Source of the DNA: Cryptomeria japonica
Taxonomy: Eukaryota; Streptophyta; Pinopsida; Cupressales; Cupressaceae
Length of the DNA stretch: 64,000 nt
Reading direction: 5' to 3'
Assembly: GCF_030272615.1 (NCBI RefSeq)
Contig: NC_081413.1
Coordinates: 103,004,239-103,068,238, forward strand
Within the stretch, counting starts at the first letter, position 1; the number at the start of each line of letters is the position of its first letter. Shown piece by piece: positions 10,616 through 22,074 of this stretch. Under the pieces are notes generated by a model, which had not been told where the DNA came from, searched no databases, and was given only the letters and a program-made list of their open reading frames with translations. The translations under genes were made by a program, and so were the position numbers.

Positions 10616-13600
10616 TCAGTGAATGGAAGATAGGGGTAGGACCCCTAACTGACTTCTGAGATACTCAAAAGTGTCCTTTGGTAGTGGCTTGGTGAAGATG
10701 TCTGCAATTTGTTCTTTTGTGCTAACATACTCCAAAACCACTTTCTTCTCTTGAACTTCTTCTCTAAGATAATGATATTTGATAGAGATGTGCTTTGTCT
10801 TAGAGTGCATAACAGGATTCTTTGAAATGTTAATGGCACTAGTGTTATCACAGAATATAGTTTTTTGGCTCGGTAGCTTGCTCATTTATACCTTCCAATA
10901 GTTGTTTGATCCATGCTATATTGGTGCAATTTAGTGCTGCAGCAACATATTCAGCTTCTGTTGTTGACTGAGAAACACATCCTTGTTTCTTGCTAAGCCA
11001 ACTCACTAGTCTTTCTCCTAAAAAGAAAGCTCCTCCACTTGTGCTTTCCCTGTCATCAATGTTGCCTACCTAATCAACATCAGTATAAACTTTTAAATCA
11101 AAAATATTTCCTTTCCGATATACTAAGCCATAATCTTCAGTGCCTTTTAAATATCTAAAAATTCTTTTGATTGTCGTCATGTGTGTTTCCTTAGGATCTG
11201 CATAAAATCTTGCAACAATATCTACTACATGTGCTATATCTGGCCTGCTGTGAACAACATATAGCAACTTTCCAATCATAGATCAGTAAAGTGTCTCATC
11301 AACAGATGTAGATTCATCATTCTTTGATAGTTTACAGTTGGTAGTCATAGGAGTACTTACTGGTTTTGAATCCTCCATTCCAAATTTCTTCAAGATTTCC
11401 TTTATGTACTTGGATTGGGTAATGAAAATCTCATCTTTCATTTGCAGTATTTGTAGACCTATAAAATATTTTATCTCACCGATTAATGACATCTCAAATT
11501 CTTTACTCATTTCATTTCCAAAGTTCTTGCATAGAGAGTCATTTCCACTAAAGATAATATCATCAACAAATATGACTGAGATCAGTATTCCATTTTCATC
11601 ATTCTTCATGTACATATTGTTGTTTTCACTTGTTCTTATAAAACCAATTTTGATCAAATATGAGTGCAATATCTCATACCATGCTCTAGGTGCTTGTTTC
11701 AGACCATATAAAGCTTTGTTCAATTTACATACCTGATCATTATTTTCTCCTTCAACAAATCCTTCAAGTTGTTCAATGAAAACTTCTTCTTCTAATATAC
11801 CATTTAGAAATGCAGATTTGACATCCATTTGATATACCTTGAAATTATTCTAAGCAGTATATGCCAACAATGTTCTTACTCCTTCAAGTCTTGCCACAGG
11901 TGCAAAAGTCTCACCATAATCAATTCCTTCTTCTTGGGCATAACCTTTGCAAACTAGTCTTTATTCCGAATGACCTCACCTTTTTCATTTAGCTTGTTTT
12001 TGAAGATCCACTTAGTACCGATTACATTTTTGTCCTTTGGTCTTGGGACCAGTGTCCATGTGTCATTCTTCTTGATTTGATCAATCTCTTCTATCATAGC
12101 ATTTATCCAATCTTCACTATTAAATGCCTCTTTCACTATTCTCGGTTCAAATTTAGATATTAGACATGTGTTCTATCTCATTTTGTTCCTTGTCATCACT
12201 GGATCATTCTTATCTCCTATAATCTGACTTGGTGCATGATTCCTTCTGACATACTTGGCTAATACAGGCTTGGTAGGCTCTGTATGATCTTCTTCATCAC
12301 TCGGTAACTGGATATTCTCTTCATTTTCTTTAGAAGTCTTCTCGGTAGGACTTCTCGGTTGAACATAGACAAATCCTTCATAATCTTTTGGTTCTTTGGA
12401 GTTTCCTTCATCATTTGTTTCTGCAAATTCATCAATTTTCACATTTGCACTTTCTACTATTTTTTTAGATGATTTGATCAGGCATTTAAATGCTTTGCTT
12501 CTAGAAGAATAACCTAGAAATGTTCCTTCTTCACTTTTCTGATCAAACTTACCATTTCTATCATCTTTGTGAACATAGCATCTACTCTCAAAGATTTTAA
12601 AATAACTTACATTAGGTTTCTTGTCATACCAGATTTCATAAGGTGTCTTCAAAGTTCCTTTCTTCAGTTGTACTCGGTTCAGGGTGTAGACTGTTGTGCT
12701 TATTGCTTCTCTCCAAAATGTTTGTGGAACTTTCTTTTAAATAATCAAGGTTCTGGCACAATACACAATAGATCTGTTCCTTCTCTCAGCTATCCAATTC
12801 TGTTGTGGAGTTCTCAGTGCAGAGACTTGTCTTTTTATACTATGATCATTGCAAAATAAGTTGAACTCATCAGATGTAAACTCTCCTCCTCTATTTGATC
12901 TGAGACATTTCAGTTGTCTTCCTGTTTCATTTTCAACTCTAGCCTTGTACCATTTAAACATTTGAAAAGCTTCTGATTTTTCTTTTAAAAACATTATTGA
13001 CATCATCCTTAAGTAATCATCCACAAATAATATGAAATATTTATCACCTTAATAACTTTGAACTTTCATAGGACCACAAAGATTAGTATGCACAAGATCT
13101 AAAATTCCCTTAGAAGTGTAGGACTTACTTGTAAAGCTTGATCTTGTCATCTTACCCATCTGGCATCCTCGGCACATAGCATTCTCAGGTTTTTCAAGAC
13201 TTGGTAGACCTCTTACTCGGTGCTTCATACTTATTTTGATCAGATTATCAAAATTTACATGACAAAACCTTTTATGCCATAACCAGGTATCATCTATCCT
13301 TGCATATAGACATTTATTCCAAGTTGAGTTAAGATGAAATGTATTACCTCTTGTTTGTGTCCTGGTAGCAGCTAACTTTCCATGCTTGTCATGAACTTTG
13401 ACAATTCCTTTCTGAAATTCTATTCGGTAACTTGTGTTGTTTAGCTGTGCTACACTCAACAAATTGTATTTCAAACCTTCAACCCAATAAACATCATTAC
13501 ATTTAGCATTGTCAAGAAGTGTTATGGATCCTTTACCTCTTACTGGACATGGTGCATCATTACCAAATCTTACATAGCCTCCATCATAATCATCTAATTT

Positions 13601-13858
13601 AATAAACTTGTGTTTATCACCTGTCATGTAATGTGAGAAACCACTATCTATGATCCAAGAATCATTAGTATTTATATGAGATATTAAAGCTTTTTCTTCA
13701 TACCTTTCTTCATCTGATCCATCTTTGATAGCCACATAAACAACTTCCTCTATATCAGTTTCATCTGATTTATCATCATTAGATTCCTCATCAGCTATTA
13801 GGCATGTCTTTTTATCTCTTGTCCTGAAGTCTCAGTGTCCTCTATAATGATTATCTTT
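10616..13858 (-). pseudogene. COP2 pol: protease, integrase, reverse transcriptase, RNase H
   Basis: Read right to left, the protease core is DSGFSHYMTGD near 13630. The integrase (about 12700-13420) has its zinc finger (LWHKRFCHVNFDN ... CRGCQMGK) and the HTN/RSNRGGE acidic positions, in which two Asp are already Asn. RT runs about 11280-12130 with the catalytic block FVDDIIF near 11560, and RNase H about 10620-11270, containing IADIFTKPLP near 10690. Stops are scattered. Two clear cases are the Arg codon before SMIGKL (TGA, near 11281) and the Trp codon in the DADWVGN block (TAG, near 11070). The frame is shared with gag, as in a single gag-pol polyprotein. The C-terminal stop at 10616 looks original. 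Confidence 0.9.
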
Positions 13859-14797
13859 CTATTTGTCATCTCGGTAATCTCTCTTTTCACTAGATTCTTT
13901 ATCAAGACAGTTAGAAGCCATATGTCCTATCTTATCACAATTGAAACATTTTAAAGGTAGCTTTCCTTTATACTTACCTTTTCCTCTCAGTAGCCTTTTG
14001 GCTAATAGTGCTTCAAACTCTTCTTGCTTTTTGATTTCTTCATACATTTTGTGTACTACTTCCATGTTCTTCCAAAATCTTTCACTTGCTCCACTATGAT
14101 CTCCTTCAGAGTACTTATACTTGCTTTCATTGTAATCATTAGATTCATCAAGATGAAAAGAACTAAATGCAGATTGAACTTTATTTACTGAAGATCCACT
14201 GTTATCAAAGTTACTTAACTCAAATGCATGTAGCTTACCAATAGTAGCATCTAAAGAAACTGGCATATTGGGTACAAACCTCATTTCATTGATTGCAGAG
14301 ACTCGAATTGCATAGGCTGGTAGAAGGGTTCTTAACAACTTACTTGTTATATCTTTCTCTTCAATAGTTCCACCTGCTCCTTTGATTTGATTGACAATCT
14401 CCTTTAGTCTTGTACTGTACTGAGTTATGTTCTCACCTTCAATCATCCTCATAGATTCAATTTGTCCTCTTAGACTATCCACTTTTTCTCTTTGAACATG
14501 TTCATCTCCACCATACACAGATATGAGCTTAGTCTGCATTGCCTTTGCATCAATACATCCTTCTAGATCATTAAAATCTCAGTCGGTCAATGCAGATGTT
14601 ATTTCAATCATTGCTTGAATATGTTCTTGCTTTGCCTTTATCTCTTCCATAGTCAATGGATAGGTGCTCAGTGTGATGAAATCATTCTCCAGATAATAGA
14701 CAACATATTCTCCAATTCCTGATAGATGCAGCTTCATCCTTTTCTGCCATGTAGAGAAACTTGACTTATTCAGCTTCGGTGCATCCCTCTTATACAT
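13859..14797 (-). pseudogene. COP2 gag
   Basis: It starts at the ATG at 14797 (MYKRDAPKLNKSSFSTWQ), chosen by match to COP1. It carries the UBN2-type gag core and an intact zinc knuckle CFNCDKIGHMASNC near 13905-13950. One in-frame TGA lies near 14580, after SALTD. A TAG at 13859 separates it from pol although the frame continues, so the polyprotein is broken there too. Its relation to the LTR and primer-binding site at 14849-14863 is normal. Confidence 0.9.
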
Positions 14798-14848
14798 CTT
14801 TTGGATCTTTAACTCAAGTGCCTTTAAAATTTTCTTCCAGAGTCCAAA

Positions 14849-14860
14849 GCTCTGATACCA
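14849..14860 (-). other. COP2 primer-binding site (initiator Met-tRNA)
   Basis: The minus strand reads TGGTATCAGAGC two bases inside the 5' LTR. It is identical to the COP1 site. Confidence 0.95.
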
Positions 14861-14862
14861 AT

Positions 14863-16329
14863 TGATAGGTCTGATACTAAATATGATTTGTACAGATGCC
14901 AAGCTAACAATATGAGAGGGGGGGGGGTGAATCATTCAAACTTAATCTTCAATAAAAACAACAGATTCAACCTCGGTAACCTTATCAGAAAAATAGTAAT
15001 GCATGCAGACCCATAAATAGATAAGATCACAAACATATAACACCAGATTTAATGTGGAAACCCAAATAGGGAAAAACCACTGTGGGATTTCAAACCCACT
15101 AAGAAATATACTCTTCTAGAGTATGCTTGGTTAAAAGAAAATCCTGTTAAAGATTGCAAACACATTACTAGATGTGACCCAGTTAAGGGATTTCCCTCAG
15201 ATCTGTTAGGATCTTCACCTTGTTAGAAGTGACCTTGTCAAAGGATTTCAAACACTCAATAAGAATATCACCTTGCTAGAGGATTTTACAAATAAGACTA
15301 TTAAGTCCACTCGGTTAAGATATTTTCTGCTACTTCTCAAAATAACAGTAATAAAAATATGTCTGCAACTTCACATCTAAAAATACTTAAGCAGATTCCT
15401 ATTTGCTCAATACAATAAATTCATAGGACTTATCTTGTACCTCTGCTGGGCTCTATACTCTGTTATCAAAACAGGTCTTCAAGCTTCTGTGCTCGGTAAT
15501 CACTATGTAGCATCCCTGTGCATACACTTTCCCACATACATTGTTTATCAACAGTTTCCTATTTATAAACAATCTTCCAACCACTTAATCTCCTTGATCA
15601 CATTTCCCATGATCAATCATAGCTACCAGATCTTCAATCTTGTCCAGGTTCAATGTATCCTTCGATCTGAAAATGTTTTACCCCGCCTTGGAACTTGTGT
15701 TAGGGTATTGCGGTTCAATCTGAGCTATAGATCTTCCTGCCAATCTTTCTTTACCATAGATTCTTTAACAATCTTCATACATGGCTTACCAATCATTTAA
15801 TCCACTCTAGCTCATCAGCTTCCTTCATTAAATATCACATGTAAACATTTAATGCATTCTGTTATAGCTCGGTTGTAACTCGGTAGGTACTAAAGTTCAC
15901 TCGATAGACATTCTGCCTTCATTAACCGATAGCGATAACCTTAGGGTTTACCGACTAGGTTCTTTTCTCGATAACATAGTATAGTATTAACCTTTCAAAC
16001 AATAGCATATGTAGGATATCAAAACAATCTAAACATCATGATCTCATCATTATCTAACTTGGTAATAGTTTCCCATTGAATAACTTATCCCCTTATTCAT
16101 CATATTCTTTTTGTGTCTTTTACCGACATCTTTATACTCATCAAATCATACTTCTTAAGATATGGCAACATCATACTGAATTAGAAAATCAATTTCTTGA
16201 CATCAATGACAAAATAATAATATTAAGACAGTATTCATCCTTAATCAGTTATATCCATAGTCATCAACAACCTTCTCAATATCCTTATTGAAATGCCAAC
16301 AATCTCTCATTTCAATTGGAATGCCAACA
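14863..16329 (-). repeat. COP2 5' LTR
   Basis: A 1467 bp LTR from TGATAGGTCT to AATGCCAACA on the plus strand, followed by the target duplication TACCT at 16330-16334. It carries the same internal landmarks as the partner LTR: a G run near 14920-14928, the conserved box near 15054-15085 and the unit array at 15120-15335. It should contain the promoter of the element. I cannot point to a convincing TATA box. Confidence 0.93.
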
Positions 16330-16334
16330 TACCT
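16330..16334. repeat. COP2 target-site duplication, right copy (TACCT)
   Basis: An exact repeat of 8686-8690, immediately outside the 5' LTR of COP2. It belongs to the GYA RT coding sequence. Confidence 0.95.
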
Positions 16335-17532
16335 ATCTCAGGTGCTCCTCATGCTCTTTCTCATTTTGAGAATATATCAATATATCATCAAGGATAACAA
16401 TCACAAAGTGGTCCAGAAATGTGTGGAATACCCTATTCATGAGGCTCATGAAAATAGCTGGAGCATTCGTAAGACCAAATGGAACCACGGTGAACTCATA
16501 GTGGCCATATCTAGTGTGAAATGCGGTCTTGTGGATATCACTTTTCACTATTCTCAGCTAATGGTATCCTGACTTCAGATCAATTTTGGAAAAGACTTTG
16601 GCACCCTGAAGTTGGTCAAATAAATCATCGATTCTGGGTAATGGATATCGATTCTTGATAGTTTGTTTAACTAGCGATAATCCATGCATAATCAGAGAGA
16701 TCTATCCTTCTTCTTTACGAAGATGACTAGTGCACCCCATGGGGACACACTAGGATGAATGTGCCCCTTCTCAAGGAGTTCCTCAAGCTGCATCTTGAGC
16801 TCATTAAGGTCATTTGTGGTCATCCTATAAGGTGCTCTGGAAATTGGCTCAGCTCCTAGTACAAGGTCTATATGAAAATCAATCTCTCTACGAGGTGGCA
16901 TTCCAGGTAACTCTAAAGGAAACACATCTTAAAATCCTTTAAGGATAGGATGGTCATCAAGTGATGTTTCCTTTTATCCTCTTCTCCTCGATCACTGATT
17001 GTGATGGCAAAAAGCTGACATCCCTTCCGCATGCTCTGCTTAAGCTGCATTGCAGAAATCATACGGAGAGACACGGGTCTCTGAATCCCTGCGATAACTA
17101 CGGGCGAACCATGATCATCCTCACACTTGATCTTTTTCAGGTGGCAATCCATCTTGGCTCTATGGGCATAAAGCCAATCCATGCCAAGTACAATACCATA
17201 AGATCCAAGTGGTGTTACTCTAAGGTCTACTAAAGTGGTGGTCTTTCCAATCTATAGCTGACATGCCCTAACCTTTGATTCCACTGACACTCTAGCCCCT
17301 GAAGCTAACTCCACTTCCCAATTGACACCCTGTCTAGTTGCCACTAGCCCGCAATGCTCCACAACCAATGGAGATATAAAGGAGTCAGTAGCTCCTGAAT
17401 CAAATAATATAGATACACTGTTACCTTTGATCATACCTGCAACCTCAATGACCATGGCCTGATGCTCAGCCTAGCGGTTGTCAACCACTACGAATACTCT
17501 ATGGGACCTGCCCATATCACCAACTATAGGCT
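16330..17532 (-). pseudogene. GYA pol, 5' half: protease and start of reverse transcriptase
   Basis: The aspartic protease core FDSGATDSFIS lies near 17380-17410. A linker containing LGMDWLYAHRAKMDCH follows near 17130-17185, then the start of RT at 16690-16925 and the RT palm with VPFGLTNAP near 16480. The catalytic block reads [10 protein letters not shown], with Ile at the usual Tyr/Phe position, near 16390. RT stops at EEHLR where COP2 entered and resumes at 8690. Stops and frameshifts occur near 16690, 16915 and 17250. The protease triad DSG is intact. Confidence 0.87.
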
Positions 17533-18830
17533 CTAAAGCGACCATCCTCTGATTTCCTGCGATCTAACCCTGAGGGAAATCCCTCGCCATATGCCCCATG
17601 TCTCCACACGTAAAGTAAGCACCGCATGCCTGAAACTGGGCACCTTGAGGCCTAGAGAAAGCCTATCCTCCTGTCCTACTAGATCTACTGTACCCACCCC
17701 TAGAGGACTGTTGAGTCCTTGTCGGAGGTGTGTAAGGCACTCGAGCTCTCTGATCTCGCCTCTGACCCTGAGACTGCCACTGCTTGGGCTTTGCGCCCTG
17801 CTGATACTATGGAGGCTTCTGCCTCTGGTTCTGTGGTGACTATTGCGGAGGAGGGGGTTTGGAGAACCCCTATGAGTTTCGGTTATTTCCCTTCCAATGT
17901 GGTTTTTGAAATCTGTATATCTAGGGTGTAGAGTTTCGGTTCTGGAACTAATCCCTAGTATCATGTGGTCTGACCTGAATCTCTTTACTATCAGTTCCTT
18001 CTCCATGACAACCCAAAGGCTCCCTGGAGTGGACATCCTCACTGGTCTTGCTATTCTGACATTCAACCCTCTAATGAAATGGTTAATGAGAAGTTTCTCA
18101 TCCTTTAGATAGTCCACATATGGCAAGAGCTCAAAGAATTTGTACTCGTACTAGGTCACTGAGAGACCCTTCTGCTGGAGGTCATGGAACTCGTTTATCC
18201 TACACTGTCTGTAATGTTCTGACAAGTACCTCTCCCTGAACCTCTCTGTAAATATATCCCATGTGAGAGTATCGGGGACTTTCCTCTCAACAGATGGACT
18301 GCTACATGTGCCTTTTGATTGCTCTCGTAAGAGCGCAATGCAAAGCACCTCTCAAGGCTCAAAAGCCAAGCCTCAACTTCTACCCCATCGGTAGATCCCC
18401 CAAAAGACGGTGGCTGGAGGTGCATAACCTCCCTGATAAGATCCCCTGGCTCTCGACGAGCTCTCTCATAATACACTGGCTCTGCCCCTGGAGGTGGTCC
18501 TGGTAGGTGCACAGACTTTGGCTCATTCCCACCCTAACTCTCTAGGGGAATTGGAGGTGGGCTCCTGCTCCATTCCCTATCAGTCGATCTATGACTCCCT
18601 GAGTTTTGATTTTCAACATGATGATCCCCGGCTAGAATCCTATCCTTGACTATACCAATTAGGTTCTAGATTGCTTCTAAGAGGTTTCAGTTTGGGTCAA
18701 CTGGCTGTTCAGGAGGAGCCTTTGGGTTCACTTCTGGAACCGATTCCTCCCTATCTACCTCTTCACGTGCTATGTGTACACGCCTAGGACCCCTTCTGCG
18801 CTTGCGAGCTTGTCGCGTAGTCGGTGGCAT
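17533..18830 (-). pseudogene. GYA gag
   Basis: It starts at an ATG at 18830 with MPPTTRQARKRRRGPRR, a basic N-terminus. The Retrotrans_gag-type core follows (PPSFGGSTDGVEVEAWL near 18390-18450, then FTERFRERYLSEHYRQ near 18210-18260). The C-terminal zinc knuckle near 17573-17620 is degenerate: it reads YFTCGDMGHMARDF, so the first and last Cys ligands are replaced by Tyr and Phe. Frameshifts near 18300 and 18130 break the frame. Base composition is richer in GC than the flanking LTRs. Confidence 0.85.
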
Positions 18831-18989
18831 CCTAAGAGAAAAATAAAATAAAATAAATTAAATAACTAATTTCTTTGGAAAAATATTTGATTAATTAAAT
18901 TTAAATATCCTATAAAATCAATATAATAAAATTAATTAAATAATTAAAGCGAAACGTAATGGAGAAAGGTTCCTAGTGTTGGAAACCTT

Positions 18990-19001
18990 GCTCTGATACC
19001 A
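18990..19001 (-). other. GYA primer-binding site (initiator Met-tRNA)
   Basis: The minus strand reads TGGTATCAGAGC, three bases from the LTR end (GGGCATGACA at 19005-19014 on the minus strand). Between it and the gag start (18831-18989) is a short AT-rich leader without other features. Confidence 0.93.
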
Positions 19002-19004
19002 AAA

Positions 19005-19548
19005 TGTCATGCCCAAAAATTTACGACAAGGATGGGATAAATTTTTTTTTAAATCGCACTTAAGACATTTAAGTTTGGCAAATAAAAATGCTCTAACATG
19101 TTTTGTCTTAACTATGTTTTGAGTTAACGCTAACCACTGACTCAAGTAAGCAAAATAATATTTAAATAAAATGTTGAATACTAAAATAATTATTTAATGT
19201 CTCAATTTTTTTAACCAATAGATTAAATTAAATCCAAAAATCTAAATTGAATGACAAGGATAATATTAATCTCCAATAATCAATAATAGCTTTTAGGGAC
19301 TAATTAAATTAAGTCTAGCACGTAGACTATTATTGCTGCTATATTTTATTTTATCATTTAATTAAAATGTAGTTAAAGTAATTCGACTAGAAGATAAATT
19401 AATCCTAAAGATTAAACTCCATAACAATATAAATTTAAAAACCACATTTTTAAATATGTCCGTATGTTTATTAAAAACATATACAAAAATTAAACACCTA
19501 ATAACACAATTAATGCTACAATTTTGTCCTTTACATTTATATTCTTAA

Positions 19549-19593
<45 letters not shown>

Positions 19594-19656
19594 AAACTAA
19601 CATTATTATAAGTTACCCATGAACCCTAACAAGAAAACAAAATTATAAAATCGTGA
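19005..19656 (-). repeat. GYA 5' LTR remnant, left arm of inverted repeat
   Basis: It begins TGTCATGCCC on the plus strand next to the GYA primer-binding site, which is the LTR edge also seen at 35317. Only about 650 of the expected 4.4 kb is present before the sequence changes to an inverted copy of the same LTR end. It contains a (TA)n tract at 19551-19588. By eye it is about 97% identical to the reverse complement of 19889-20600. Confidence 0.85.
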
Positions 19657-20600
<944 letters not shown>

Positions 20601-21649
20601 TCTTCCATGTTTTTATGCATCATATCATGGAAGATAGTGGTTACTACTATTTGGTAAGTTTCTCCTACATTCTTTAGACCAAATGGCATAACATTCCAGC
20701 AGAAGGTTGCCCATGAACATGTGAAAGTTGTCTTTTCTTGATCTTCAGGTGCTATCTTAATTTGATTGTAACCAGAGAATCCATCCATTAATAAATACAT
20801 CTCATATCCAACAGTCATATCTACTATCATGTCAATGTTGGGCAATGGAAAATCATCTTTCGAACATGCTTTGTTGAGATACCTGAAATCTGTGCAAACT
20901 CTAATAGATTTGTCTGCCTTTGATACGGGTACTATATTTGATATCCATTCTACGTAGTCTATAGCTCTGATAAATCCAAATTTCAGCAATTTTTCTAGTT
21001 CAGCTTTGACTAGTAGTGCCACATGAGGATGCATCTTACAGAGTTTTTGCCTGATTGATTTAACTCCCGGTGTAATAGAGAGATGATGCATGATGAGATC
21101 AGGATCTAGCCCTGGCATATCTGAGTATGTCCATGCAAAGTTGATCTTCTTTTCTAAAAAAAGGTTGCTGAAATATTTAAACTCTTCTGCTGATAGTGAT
21201 TGAGCTAAATGAATGATGCATGGTGTTTGTAGACTCCCAATGTTCACTGGTTGAGTTGGCTTGATCAATATGGAAGATCTCTCCTGGAAGTGACTTGGCA
21301 GTATATCAAGTATCTCACCTTTGGGTGCCTCGGAGAGGTTTTCACCTTTAGGTATGTCCTTTATTTTCTCTTTTTTAGATTCTGACACCACCACAATGTG
21401 GTTTTCGCCATCAAATCTTTTATTTTTATTTTTCTTGTTTTTGCGACTAAGATACTTGATATCTGCTTCAGTCATATTTTCATTCTGTTCGCTGGTGGAA
21501 GAGTACATGGGTTCAACTACATTGAGATAGTAGGCTAATGTATAGTCATTAGCAAAAGTAGGTACATTCAAGGGTTGGTTATAAAGAGTACAATCAATCA
21601 GTTTTGGATGCATTAGGGATAAGGTTGGAATAGGCTCAAGGAAGTTCAT
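20601..21649 (-). pseudogene. GYB reverse transcriptase, cut before the catalytic YVDD
   Basis: An open frame of about 350 residues. Its start contains MNFLEPIPTLSLMHPKLIDC, matching 59602 in GYD, followed by a basic stretch and the conserved LIMHHLSITPGVKSIRQKLC near 21040-21100. The palm motifs FPLPNIDMIVD, MDGFSGYNQIKIAPEDQEK and MPFGLKN follow at 20660-20880. It ends at HKNMED where the GYA-family LTR begins. In GYD the next residues are YYVDDTLVK, so the catalytic pair of Asp is missing here. The frame stays open for 39 more codons into the LTR, giving a meaningless chimeric tail that ends at 20483. Confidence 0.88.
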
Positions 21650-22017
21650 GATACTATCATCGTGACTTTGGACCTACCAGTCGAGTTCCAGAAGACACGA
21701 TTATCAAAATTCATGTTAGTATTTATTGGACATAACCCAACCGACCTACTTCTAGCATCATCACCTACTTTAGACTGGACTACATACCATGGTTTGATAG
21801 TAGAGAGTATCGCATCATTCGTGATAGAGTAGTCATAATGCATTATTGAATAGTTGTTATAAATAGAGCTCTTGTCTGAGTCATCAGAATCATAGGATGA
21901 AGTTGATGACTCATCTTCAAGTGTCTTAGTAAAGGTATATATAGTATCAACACCCACATCTTTGATGTTGCAAGTTCCTTCGTAATTTGGTTCATTGATT
22001 GCTTGTATTTGACACAC
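21646..22017 (-). pseudogene. GYB acidic serine-rich linker between protease and RT
   Basis: About 120 codons with no recognised domain. It contains a cluster rich in Asp and Ser (EDESSTSSYDSDDSDKSS, about 21865-21920) and overlaps the RT frame by four bases. The GYD counterpart at 59195-59584 keeps the acidic serine-rich cluster (SSHDSDGSDNSSIYD). It was probably part of one polyprotein, and its function is unknown. Such acidic tracts may act as linkers or protein-binding segments, but nothing in the sequence shows that directly. Confidence 0.6.
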
Positions 22018-22074
22018 TTGTGGACATGACTTTGACGGTTCTGTTAATCCCTGTCATCTCTTCCATTTAGTTTC

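Larger units (their letters stand above)
8691..16329 (-). mobile_element. COP2, full-length Ty1/copia element inside GYA
   Basis: A 7.6 kb minus-strand element with both LTRs, primer-binding site, gag, protease, integrase, RT, RNase H, polypurine tract and a 5-base TACCT target duplication. By eye the two LTRs differ at about 15 positions in their first 330 bases, mostly transitions. It is therefore not recent but is younger than its host GYA. It is the same family as COP1. Gag and pol each carry stops, so it cannot act on its own. Confidence 0.95.
3418..19656 (-). mobile_element. GYA, Ty3/gypsy chromovirus with very long LTRs (interrupted by COP2)
   Basis: A minus-strand gypsy element in the order primer-binding site, gag, protease, RT, RNase H, integrase, chromodomain-like tail, polypurine tract, 3' LTR. 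Its internal region is split exactly inside RT by COP2 (8691-16329). Its 3' LTR is cut at the left by COP1, and its 5' LTR survives only as about 650 bp ending in a palindromic junction (19005-20600). The 4.4 kb LTR of the family is seen whole as the solo copy at 35317-39726. LTR size and pol sequence suggest a Tekay/Del-like chromovirus, though clade assignment is by eye. Many stops make it inactive. Confidence 0.88.

Noticed and set aside
14849-14860. tRNA gene fragments at TGGTATCAGAGC sites
   Set aside because: Only the 12-base complement to the tRNA 3' end is present, always beside an LTR; no cloverleaf is encoded.
17591-18506. Plus-strand frames of 70-82 codons
   Set aside because: They are antisense shadows of GYA gag.
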